From positions 9,790,180 to 9,854,179 of the forward strand of contig OZ017770.1 in the NCBI GenBank assembly GCA_963969345.1: a stretch of DNA of 64,000 nucleotides, in the 5' to 3' direction. The notes under the pieces were generated by a model. That model was not told where the DNA came from, made no database searches, and worked only from the letters and a program-made list of their open reading frames with translations. Below are positions 36,802-47,326 of the stretch, in pieces. Source of the DNA: Turbatrix aceti (lineage: Eukaryota > Nematoda > Chromadorea > Rhabditida > Panagrolaimidae). The position numbers and the translations under genes are program-made. Position 1 is the first letter of the stretch. Each line of letters opens with the position of its first letter.

Positions 36802-37518
36802 ATGAATCGATGGATACTTCTACTGCAGCACTGCGTTTTCTTCTGTACAATTCAATTTGCGTCAGCAATTTTTTGGGGGTGCCAATGCCATCAGCCTCCT
36901 CCCTGCATGTTGCCCCCCTTACCTTGCCCCTTACCTCCGCCTTGCCCAATGAACTGCCAAACTCCTGTCTCAATAAATCAAGTTTGTTGCACGATTAAAA
37001 TTTTTTTTTGATGTTTATATAATTTTTTTCAGGGATGCGGAATACGATGCTCCAACAAGGCAAAGCAAGTGGCCAAGCAGAAATTTAGTCGCCAAAAGCG
37101 GTCACAGACTCTGAACACCTTGGAGTACTTTGATGACTTGCTCGGAGAATTCCCGGATGCAGAAGTACGTCATTTTGTTGAAGAACACGAACTAAGCTTT
37201 GTCGATCCAAAGTGTAACAGTGAAAGACTTCGAAAGATCATTGTTCTGGTTGGTTATCACTCATTTTAAAAAATTTAGGTAAAAAATTGAAAAAAATTTT
37301 TTCAGAGCACAGGACGTGATGCAACCGTAACAAAGCGTAACATACAGTTAATTGCTGAAATGCGATTTAAGCACAAGTATAACATTATTTGTAGTTCAAA
37401 TGGAGAATTTAGTTACGTGACAAATACTGATGAGTACTGTCAGGATGTCATAAGTGGCAAGACATGTTATATTTTTAGACAATTTTCACATACTGCTTTG
37501 AATAAACTGATAAAATGA
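36802..37518 (+). CDS. Secreted ground-like (GRL, hedgehog-related) protein
   Basis: Three exons 36802-36981, 37033-37248, 37306-37518; 202 residues. Signal peptide about 1-22 (MNRWILLLQHCVFFCTIQFA), then a Cys/Pro repeat (CQCHQPPPCMLPPLPCPLPP, about 28-47), a basic linker (SRQKRSQT) and a C-terminal ground-like domain (about 116-195): CNSERLRKII, then ATVTKRNIQLIAEMRF, NIICSSNGEFSYVTNT, DEYCQ and GKTCYIF. This matches the nematode ground-like domain, whose Cys pattern C-N-x-L...IC...FSY...YCQ...TCY is distinctive. Such proteins are secreted by epidermis and glia into apical matrix and lack the autoprocessing Hog domain. Nematode-restricted, so it is the best taxonomic marker here. The first donor is GTTTGT, as in MTHFD1 exon 2. 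Confidence 0.85.
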
Positions 37519-38743
37519 AAAAAAAACATGGTGTATGGGATTTTTTGGGTTTACACAAAAATTTTTGAGAGGACCATAAATTTACCTGTTGGTTTAGCTT
37601 TAAAGATGAAAGGTGATCGGTGACATCACTACCCGTATTTTTTCGCTGAACAGCCGCGAGCAAGCTCATTTTCAATAGATCACTGAACAACCAACCTGCT
37701 ATACTTTTTTTTGACAGACATGTCACTTTTTTTTAAACTTGCAACTTGGTACGTAAGGCCACCTTGAATGATCGTTCTTCGCATTAGTTATACTAATTAT
37801 TGAAGCAGACTTTTTTTGGTCTGTGGTTGCTTAAAAAATGTCAATGTAGACTGATTTGTTTGTTGTCGACCTCAAAAGCTGAGATGATCTTTGTTGAGCT
37901 ACATAGGACAAAAAATATTGTGCGCGCGCGACATCGAAGCGCCAAATGCCAAGCTTTTTTGAATTCAAATACTATCTTTGTTGCATTCTTTCTCTTTGTT
38001 TCCTTTTATTGTCACAGTCGTGCTCAGGAGGTTGTGTTGACCATGGGAAAAAAACCAACCCAAGCTTTCCTCTGACCTACAAAAATTGAAGTTTGCCACA
38101 AAGATGATCGTATGATGGATAGTTGGTAGTAGGATGTTTAACAGCCATCAAGTACATATTTCCGTTCACAGGAAGATAACACACAGTGATAAAAGTGTTA
38201 ACTGTTGGTTTTTTTTCTCACGATTGTTTAACGCCTTTTTGCATCATTTTTCTGGCTTACATTTTCTATGCATTTTTAAATACATAAGCCTTGACAATCG
38301 TTCATTAAACAATGCCAGTTTAGCTTGAGTTTGTTGAATGAATAATCTATCTATCTGTAGGCAAACAGGGTCACAAAACTGAGTGTGCTGGCCTGTTTCC
38401 ATAATGCAACAAATATTTATATGTACTCTTGTTGAATCCATGTCCCTCATAACAGTGTTCTCGCGTTAATCTCTCTATTATTACCCGTTTTCTGCATAAA
38501 TTTGTATGATACGTTCACACGTTTTGCTCACATCAAATTACACTGTTCAACCACCAACATACCCGCAGTTGATGAATTTCACCTGCGGCGTTTGGTCGTC
38601 TGCGTAGGCCCATCTGTCTTTTTCTCTTTTTGTACCTGCAAAACTGTTGTTATCATTTCTGTTCAGATCGCACCATGGTAAAGAATTTTCTCAGATTATG
38701 ATAAAAAAATGGTCAAAGTCGACTGTGGTGTTTCAGGCGATCT
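37519..38743. other. Spacer between the ground-like gene and the SLC35F gene
   Basis: 1.2 kb. A minus-strand stretch near 37590-37671 reads as a plausible short exon ending in GTAAAT but has no partner exon (see rejected list). A TTTCAG acceptor ends at 38736, seven bases before the next start codon. Otherwise nothing seen. Confidence 0.4.
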
Positions 38744-39944
38744 ATGTCGATTGAAGCGAATCCCTCAGAGCAGATTCCCCTGAAATCTCCACAGGCTCTG
38801 CCTTCAGAACCCACGATGGCTTCCATAATTATCAGATTTCTCATATCCTTTGCCGTGGTCGCCGGTGTAGCGTTATCATGGGCATGCGCGACGCAATTTA
38901 GCAAATCTGTTATGGTCTATGATGTCGACAAGTTTTACGCTCCATATACCCTCGTATGGTTCAGCACTTGTTTTATGACCATTTGCTACCCCGTTTACGT
39001 GGTTTATGCTTTGATCAAAGAGCACAGAACACTAAAGGAAATCAACACTGAAGCACTCAATGTTTTTGGAAAAAATAAATTCACATTCAAGTAATTTTTA
39101 AAAATTCTAGAAAATGTTTGATCAATAAAATCCTTGCAGATCACTAATCCTAAATGTGACCCCATTTTTGGTCCTTTGGATGGGCGCAAATTATTGCTAT
39201 AGCGTGAGTCTCAAATCGATCACAGCCTCTGCAGCGTCGTCAATTATGAGCTCAAACGTCGCAATGGTCTGTCTTCTATCCTGGATTCTACTCCACGAGC
39301 CATTCGATGTCCTACGCATTCTAGCCGTGATTGCATCCGTTGTCGGTGTCGTTGTTATCTCACTTGATAGCGAATTTACCGGTGACCTGTTAGGTGTACT
39401 GCTTGTTGTTGCATCCGCAGCTTTTGCTGCGGTATACAAAGTTGTGTTCAAGAAACTCATGGGTAATGCCTCGCTTGGACAGGTATCACTCTTTATGACT
39501 TATCTTGGATTGCTGAATACGACAATCAATATAATACCTGCGGCTGTGCTTATTATCACAAAAATTGATCATATAGATTTTGCTTACGTGCCTTGGGGCC
39601 CGTTGATTGGCAGTGCTCTTCTGGGCTTAGGTAGGCAAAAATAATCAAATGAATGACCACGCAAAAAAATTTCAAAAAAAAAATTTTTAGCGTTCAACTT
39701 CCTGGTTAACTTTGGCATCGCCCTGCTAAATCCTCTTATCATTTCAATCGGCATGCTTTGCGGTATTCCCGTAAGCACAATCATTGATATCGTATTCCGA
39801 GACATTCCCTTGACAGTAAAGTTTACTATCGGCTCACTTCTTATTTTATTCTCATTTGTACTCTGTGCCTTTCCGTTGCGTGAAATGTATCAAAAGGTTA
39901 CAAAGAGGTCCAAGACTTCGTACGACGTTACAACGCAATCGTAA
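38744..39944 (+). CDS. SLC35F3/4: SLC35F3/F4-type solute transporter (putative thiamine transporter)
   Basis: Ten-helix transporter of the drug/metabolite superfamily. Three exons 38744-39090, 39140-39630, 39691-39944; 363 residues. Diagnostic blocks: GVALSWACATQFSKS, APYTLVWFSTCFM, FLVLWMGANYCYS (helices 1-3), SSNVAMVCLLSWILL, GVVVISLDSEF, AAVYKVVFKKLMGNAS, VSLFMTYLGLLN, NFLVNFGIALLNPLIISIG and GIPVSTIID. These match the vertebrate SLC35F3/F4 pair; F3 has been linked to thiamine uptake, so the substrate here is by homology only. The C-terminus is a short basic tail (QKVTKRSKTSYDV). AATAAA at 40014-40019 is a likely polyadenylation signal. Start codon seven bases after TTTCAG. Confidence 0.88.
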
Positions 39945-41223
39945 GCAATTGCTCTTTTCTCTTTTTTATGCTCACTTAATTTTGTACAAGCACTTTTTGC
40001 AATTTTGCATGGCAATAAATTTGTTGTTATAAAAACTGCCGACTGGGCACTCACTACAAAATGGAAGAGTAATGATCAGAAATTCTATGAATGTAACAAA
40101 ATGACGCCACAAATTCTAATAGTTTCGGAGAAGCTACAATTGTGAAAAATTGTCAGCGCGTAACATAAAAACGCATTTTTTCCTCCATTTTTTGTCCATG
40201 AAAAACAAACAGCGCGAAAAAAATGTATATATCACTTACGGCAAAAAAAGCAAGGAAAAAAGCACTTGACTCAACCACGAAGAAGAAATAAATAGAAATA
40301 GTCCATTCCAGCATAAGCCCATCCTGCAATCTTTTTTTTCTTGCTTCGACATAATACGGGAAGAGGCAAGCAAGTCTCGAGCAAACGAACGAACGAGCAC
40401 AGTGAATCTTGCCGCTTTGCTTTTTTCTGTCTACGCCTGACCGATTACGATTAAATACGACGCGTCCGTTCAGTTCACTATTTTTTGTCTTCCCCCAACT
40501 TTGGCACGATCTTCGGAAGGAAAAAAATATTATAGAAGAAAATGAATAAATAAATGAAAAAAAAATTATTGGATGACGCATAAATATTAGCCGTCGTGAA
40601 GTGCTGCCTGCAAACGACGGGGCTCTGGGAGAGAGGAGAGGAGAGCGTATTCATCGAGTTCTTCCTTCTTCCTTCTACTGGGCTTTGTGTCACTAACGCG
40701 TTACAAACGTTAGAAAAGTATGTATGCGGGGCAAAACTGCGTCCGCTTGCCGCTGTCGCCCATGATGTTATTGAACAAACACAACTACATACTACTACTG
40801 CTGCAATTTTTTTTATCGGTTTTTTCTTTTTCTCCTGGCTTTGAATATTTATGTTTTATTACGGCACACGATTTTTTTTGTCTGACCGACGGTCCGTCGC
40901 TGCGGGAGTAATGATAATTTTTTTTTGGTATTGCTAGTCATTCTCTTCCCCTCCGTTTCGTTTGTCCTTCAATGAATGAATCATTGATTACAATTAAACC
41001 CAGTTGATGAATAATAAAACGCGTTCCATGTCGACCGACCATCCATCCGGATAACTTTTTTTGTTGTTTCCAACTTATTCGTATTCTCATCACGATAATT
41101 TGTCTTGTCTGGGTAATAATAATTTTTTTTATTGATTTCAGGACCTCTTTTTGGTATTTTATATATTTCTATTTATATTGATGATGCCAGTGCTATGACA
41201 ACCTCGGCGTAGAACTTTATCTA
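39945..41223. other. Spacer upstream of intersectin
   Basis: 1.3 kb with A/T runs and no supported exon. AATAAA at 40014-40019 belongs to the SLC35F gene. The 40150-40600 minus-strand open frames are Ser/Phe/Lys simple-sequence translations. Confidence 0.45.
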
Positions 41224-44200
41224 ATGATGGATCCATTCGTGATTACGCCCGCAGAATTTGCTCAATGCGAAGCTCAATTTAACCTGCTCCTTCCACAGAA
41301 TGGATTGCTTACGGGATTACAACTCCGAGATTTTTTTATGAAGTCTGGACTGAGTGCGCCGGTCCTCGGTCAGGTTTGTTTGTTTATTTATTCGATTAGT
41401 TTTTATATACATATTTATTTACGTTGCACGAAATTTTCAGATCTGGCAGTTATCCGACATCAATCGCGATGGAAAGTTAGACAAGTACGAGTTTGGAATT
41501 GCCATGACACTTATTCGACGCCATCTCGCGGGAACTCCTCTTCCAGCCCACGTGCCGCCTTCCCTGCTCAGTTCTCTGACTGCTCCGAGCTTTGGTCAGC
41601 CTCCCGTGATCCCAGCAGCGATTCCAAGCAGGCCACCGGCAGCTCCGGTGTACAATACGATGCCTTCGTCTCCACTGAAGCACTGCTCAGATTGGTCGCT
41701 GCCTCTTCCGTCCAAGCACAAATACCGGCAACAGTTTTACGAAAATGATCGTCAGAATACCGGTGTTATGAACGGAAATCAGGCACGATTTATCCTGTCT
41801 CAAAGCGGATTGCCTACACCTGTGTTGGCGGATGTATGGGCTTTGGCGGATGTTAACAACGACGGAATGCTAAGCTCGGATGAATTTGTCGTCGCCATGC
41901 ACCTCATTGACATGTACAAGGTCAGTTTTTTTATTTATTTCAACGCACAAAAAAAAAAAAATTTTTTTAATAATTTTAGATGGGTTACACATTGCCAAAG
42001 AATCTTCCACCTGAATTACTCGACATGTTCCCAGGCGCTGGAGGCGAAGCTGATCGAAATAAGAAATCAACTTACGATGACAAATTCATGGACAGCTACA
42101 ACCGAGGTCTGGCGGAACTGGAGCGACGAAGACAGATCGCCCGGGAAGAAGAGGAACGCCAACGCTTGGAAGCCGAGAATCGGGAGCGGGAAGAACGAGA
42201 ACGCCGTGAAAGGGAGCGACAGGAACTCGAAAGGCGGCGGGCTGCCGAGAGGGAAGCCGAGCGACAGAAGGAACTCGAACGCGAGAGACTTCGCCGGGAA
42301 GAAGAAGACAAAATCAAGGCTGAGAGGGATGCGATTCGGAAGAAACTGGAAGACGAGAGATTGAAGGAACTCGAGAGGATTCGGATTCGTGAACTTGAGG
42401 TAAAATTGGTTTATCGAGCATATAAAAAATTTTATATGGATTTCATTTCAGAATCAAAAACAGACAGAGGCCGAGAAAACCGCTCAGATCCAGCAACGTC
42501 ATAAAAACATGGCTTTCCAGCTTCAGGCGCTGCAGGAGAAAGTTGATGCACTCAACGAAAAAGTATCCGCTGCCCGGGATCGAATCGTGACCATAACCAC
42601 GGAAATCGAACAGATGAGGGGCTCGCGTGATGAGAAACTCCAGAAAATGATGCAGCTTCAACAGACCCAACAACAACTGAACATTCACTGTGAACGGATT
42701 TCTCATGAGCATCTTCAACTCCAGTCTGAGAACAAGGTGACCCACGATCGAGCAGCAGAGGTTGAAAGACTCAAGAACGAGATCAGTGCCATGATCGAGA
42801 GCATCCCGGAGCACGAGGCGGCTGCTAAGCTCTCGCTTGAGCTCCTGGATGCTGAGAAGACAAAAATCACTGAGGTTGGTGTTGCAAAAAAATTTTTATA
42901 TTCATTTTTACGCATTTTATATGTTTGAATTTTAGAAGCAACCGCTTTGTGACGCGACGAACAATCGCCTGAACGCAGAACTCTCGGCGTACAACGATAT
43001 GGTTAAACGCGCTGCAGAGCTGCAAAGTACACTCCGGGGCAAGGCTACACCCTTGCCGATTCAGTCTCCTCCTGTGAATTCAGCAGTTGTCGCTGATCCA
43101 TTCCTGGCTTCTTCCGCGGCGAGCAGCTTTGATCACGCATTTCCTCCATTTGAAGCCAAGTTTGAGGCAAAGTTTGACGATGCTTTTGGCAGCAGTCACG
43201 TCACTCCTGTGACTTCACCGGGCCAGGCACCGGTTCTCGATCCGTTCGCGTCGGCTTCCCATCATCATGATCATTTTGCGGCTGCTGGGGACCCTTTCGC
43301 GTCTTCTGGCAGCGGAAATCTCATAAATCCGACCACAGGAGGCGGAGGGGCGCCGATCAAGTACCGGGCTATTTACGAGTTTGTCGCACGCTCAGATGAT
43401 GAACTCAATTTGCAACCTGGAGACTTGATTCTCGTTTTTGACAGTCAAAGCAACGCAGAACCTGGCTGGCTGGCTGGACAGGTGAAGGGAAAAGTTGGCT
43501 GGTTTCCGGCATCCTTCGCTGAACCCATTACACCGGGCAAGAAGTCGTCTATACCAACAGTCATTACTTCACCTTCTTCTGAACCTCTGGCCAGTATTAC
43601 TGAAGAACCGGCTGAGAATACTGTCGTTGCAGGTAGGCCAAAAAAAATTTTTATAGAAAATATTTTTTTTTTAAATTTTTTTTTCAGCCCCAGAACCGTC
43701 AATACCGAACGGCACCTACGACTCCCCACCGGCAGCCCCAGCCCTCTACGAAGACCCACCGGTCTCACTACCTGCCTACGAATTGCCACCCGTCGCTGAG
43801 CCACCCGCACAAGTTCCACAACAACAGCCAGCTGCCGATCAATTTGCCCTGCCGTCTTATGATGCTCCCCCGGAGCTTCCACCTCCCTCAAACTCGGAAA
43901 AGCCCGTGGCGTCAGGCGTTGCGCTCTACAAGTGGAACTCGACGAAGGAGGGCGATCTATCCTTCAACAAGGGCGAGGAAATTGACATTCTTGAACAAAC
44001 CGAGATGAAATGGCGCGGTCGAATTGTCAAGGAACCCTCGCGTCATGGATGGTTTCCCAAGAGCTATGTCAAGGTTACAGGCAGTCAACCGACATCCCCG
44101 GAGAAACAACAGCAACCACCGCCACCCACGACGACAGCAACAACGACAAATACGACAACGCCGAGTTCACCGGAAAAGAGTCAGGCTCCAAACGGCAATG

Positions 44201-44776
44201 CTCCGCTGACCATGGCTCCGAGTCCGGATGACGGTGAATGGTACGTTGCGCTGTGGAGTTTCGATGCTGTCGAGTCAACCGACCTGTCACTCAAGCCAGG
44301 TGATCGTATTTGGGTTACCGATCGTAACGATCAATGGTGGAAGGGTACTGTCAACGGCCAGACCGGCATCTTTCCAGCCACGTACGTCCAAAAGGCTTCC
44401 GAAGTCGTGGATCCCAAATCTCCGGTTGCAGGTGATACATTTTTTTTTTTGATTTTTTGAATTTTTATAATTTTTTTGTAGTCAGCAACAACATAGCCCG
44501 TGCCCTGGCAAATTTCGACGCGACAGCAGACAACCAAATTAGCCTCAAAGTTGGGGATTTGATCAAGATTCGTAGCACGTCACCTACTGGATGGTGGGAA
44601 GGCGAAATTAGCCTGCCAAGTGGGGAAAACAAAACTGGCTGGTTTCCTGGAAACTACGTTGAGGTAAGTTTTTTTTTTCATTTTTCATAGATTATTTCTC
44701 ACAGCGCGGTTTTTTCCAGGTGCTGACCGCCACGGCAACTTCACCCCTCTCCAATGCCGCGACTCCAGTGACTTAA
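41224..44776 (+). CDS. ITSN: Intersectin (EH and SH3 endocytic scaffold), short form
   Basis: Scaffold linking clathrin adaptors, dynamin and synaptojanin at endocytic sites. Eight exons: 41224-41373, 41441-41920, 41980-42399, 42452-42874, 42936-43632, 43688-44431, 44482-44663, 44720-44776; 1,050 residues. Two EH domains (about 8-90 and 125-215, each ending in an EF-hand such as DINRDGKLD and DVNNDGMLS), the linker GYTLPKNLPPELL, a long Glu/Arg coiled coil (about 250-490), then four SH3 domains: about 625-690 (YEFVARSDDELNL ... GWFPASF), about 810-865 (ALYKWNSTKEGDLSF ... GWFPKSY), about 915-970 (ALWSFDAVESTDLSL ... GIFPATY) and about 985-1045 (NFDATADNQISLK ... GWFPGNY). There is no RhoGEF-PH-C2 extension. 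Fly Dap160 has four SH3 domains, vertebrates five. Starts MMDP; the second Met is also possible. Confidence 0.95.
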
Positions 44777-44903
44777 TTAATTAATTAAAAAACAAATTAT
44801 TTGCATATTCGCTTAAATATTTAAATTCACTATTTTCTTGTAATTTATTTTTCAAAATTTTTCATGTCATACAGATTTTCATGTTTGCAGCTTCAAGCGA
44901 AAA

Positions 44904-44916
44904 AATAAAGTTTATT
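44904..44916. terminator. Back-to-back polyadenylation signals of intersectin (+) and the SLC17 transporter (-)
   Basis: AATAAA at 44904-44909 on the plus strand and TTTATT at 44911-44916 (AATAAA on the minus strand) lie within 13 bases, between stop codons that are only 148 bases apart. The minus-strand signal begins nine bases after the transporter stop, so the 3' ends of the two genes very likely overlap. Confidence 0.55.
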
Positions 44917-44924
44917 CATTTTTA

Positions 44925-46709
44925 TTAACATTTGGATTTATTTTGTTCGTTTTCTGGGGGAGAATAGTCGATGTCTTTTTTCTCCGGGAGCGGAGAAACC
45001 TGAACTTTAGCAGGAGGTCTGGCCCAAGGCTGAATGTCTGCGGAGCCTATGAAGACAAACTGAACGCCGGCAAGGATGTTGAATACGACAAAGACGCTGA
45101 AGAGGGTCTGCCACTCGGACAGTTCGCCGTGCTTGACTATGAGTCCGACGAGTGCGGGTGGCAGGAAAGCGCCAAAGACTGCAAATGCCAGTTTGAAGGA
45201 TGTTACCATGCCTGTGAAACTCGGGGCAATGGATAGGCCGGCGGTTATTGCTCCAGGGATGTTGGCACCGAACAGGAAACCGTAAACTGCCATTATGATA
45301 CTTGCCTGAATTATTTTTTTTCAATTTTACCTGGCCAGGTGAGATGACCAACCTGAGTGACATGGTTACAGGTAATGTAGAAACCTAGCAGGAGAAATGT
45401 CAGTGTACTTCCGGTAAAAGCAATACTCTGAAAAACCCGACAAGAAGCGGTTTGCGAGAGAATTTTTCGTTTCTTGACTTCATCAGCAATCAAGCTAAGC
45501 ACGATTTTCCCGACAAGCTGCATCGCAAACGGCACCGCGGCAAATAATCCATTGCTTCTCAAATCCAGTCTCAAGACATCACGAGCATAAGTTGGAAGGT
45601 AGGCTGACAGCAGACTGTTGTTCATCGTGATCGAAAATTGGGACAATGCCATTCCCCACACCGCAGGCGAGGTCAGCATGGCCTTCAATGGCATTTTTTG
45701 ACCTGCATTTTTTCGCTGCTTATAAGTACTCAAAAACTGCTCATTTTCTAAATAGAGAAAATTTTTTTCATCGTCCGAAAGCAGGCGACTTTGACTTGGG
45801 TAGTTTGAGGCGAATAAATACCAAAAAATTCCGTAGATAAAACAAATCGTTGCTGTGAGGTAAAAAATGAGTGGCCAACCGCCGAAAAAGTCTAATTTGC
45901 ATAAATTCGAGGAAATGATCACGCCTAGTGATGAGGCTATGTTCATTCCGGCAGAATATAAGGCGGCTACAGTTGAACGCTCGTGGGTGGGAAACCAGCG
46001 GGCTACGATCGCGGAATAACACGGGAGCATGGGTGCCTGAATTTTTTTTGGTTGATATTTATGATAAAAAAAAGTTTGGGGTGTTGACCGACCTCGAAGA
46101 CCCCACCAATACTTCTCAGTCCAATGGCTCCATAAACCGACCAATTGGCAAAAAATGGAAATAGACAAAGCACAATTATGAGACTTGTTATGCCAACTTG
46201 ATTCACTATTTTTGGCCCGTATTTGTCGACTACGTAGCCGCCGATGAAGACGGCAATGAGGTTGCCGTAGTAGCCGGCGGACACGACGAGGGACTGTTCT
46301 TCAGAAGTCCAGATAAATGTCCCCTAAAAAAAATTTACAAATAATAAAAAAATGATAAATGATAAAAAAATCATTAAAGCATCAAAAAAACAAGTCAAAC
46401 CTTATAATCGTTGATTGTAGATCGATTAGCGCTCACGGAGAGTCTCGGACAATTCTCATCCTCATCAAATTCTGGGATATTGTTGTTGTCAATCTCTGGA
46501 GGCTTGTAGACCGCTGTGGCATTGACCATGCAAACCAGGGCGACGCCAATGTGATTTCTATAAGCAGCCGAGCAATAGGTGCCCAGACAGAGGAGAAATA
46601 CGATAAAGAATCTACGAGATCGAAAAAGATGTTTGCCACGAGGGGGCAAATTTTGGTTTTCATCATCAATTTTGGTTTTTATCGTTATTGCATGATCGAG
46701 AGAAGACAT
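44925..46709 (-). CDS. SLC17/sialin-like organic anion transporter
   Basis: Major-facilitator protein of the SLC17 family, related to sialin and the sodium-phosphate transporters, and separate from the VGLUT at 30720-33002. Exons: 46709-46401, 46323-46093, 46036-45353, 45305-44925; 534 residues. Features: dileucine-like cytosolic N-terminus, FFIVFLLCLGTYCSAAYRN as helix 1 followed by an extracellular loop (EFDEDENCPRLS), GTFIWTSEEQSLVVSAGYYG, GGYVVDKYGPKIV, RSIGGVFE, APMLPCYSAIVARWFPTHE (family block), NNSLLSAYLPTYARDVLRLD, NGLFAAVPFAMQLVGK, and GANIPGAITAGLSIAPSFTG as the APxYAG-like block. Sialin-type proteins export acidic sugars or aspartate/glutamate; the substrate is not predictable here. 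An in-frame Met lies upstream at 46784; the one at 46709 gives a more typical cytosolic start. Confidence 0.85.
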
Positions 46710-47326
46710 GGCGTGGACGTCAGCGTCATAGATTATACTAACTGCTTTATAAAGGTTTACAATGCCCAAAATGCTCATTTGCATAATGCTATCACAATTT
46801 TCTGTATCGAATGTGTGTTCTCACGGGATTTTTTACAAATTCTGGAACTGGAGTGATTTCCGCTTTTTTTTATTAGCGCTGATCACTTCAAATGAATGCA
46901 GTTATTGTGATCTGTGTTACTATTTATTAAAAATAGCTTGTTTTTGTTTGCCATTTGTTGCTGTTTTTTGGTACCTTCGGCGAGTAAAAATTAAAAAAAA
47001 AATTGGTTGAATCATAAAAATAAGTTCAAAAAGAAAAATTATCATGAAACAGTCAAAGAACCCCAAAATCAGTTATCTACCACACCTGATAGACGTCCAC
47101 CTGATAAACCGATTTGAATCGATAAATAAAAGAAAGATGAACGCAAGAATGCAATAAGCGAAGAACGAACCATTGTTTGCGCGCATTTGGCGATTGTGCG
47201 ACTGCTGCCAAGACGAGGCTCGCACAAAACGTAAAAATCTGCGATCTTGCCTTGCTGCTTCATTTTGTATCAAGGTAAGCTGTTTCTGTCTTCCATTTCT
47301 GCCAGCAATGATGATTTACCTTTCAG
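46710..47326. other. Divergent promoter region shared by the SLC17 transporter and ABCB8
   Basis: 617 bp between two start codons facing away from each other, so both promoters must lie here (unless leaders extend further). A TTTCAG acceptor abuts the ABCB8 ATG directly (47321-47326). No coding exon. Confidence 0.5.

Noticed and set aside
37590..37671. Minus-strand short exon-like piece starting MSLLAAVQRKN and ending at a GTAAAT donor
   Set aside because: No partner exon can be found: downstream on that strand lies the coding exon of the ground-like gene. Kept only as a weak possibility.
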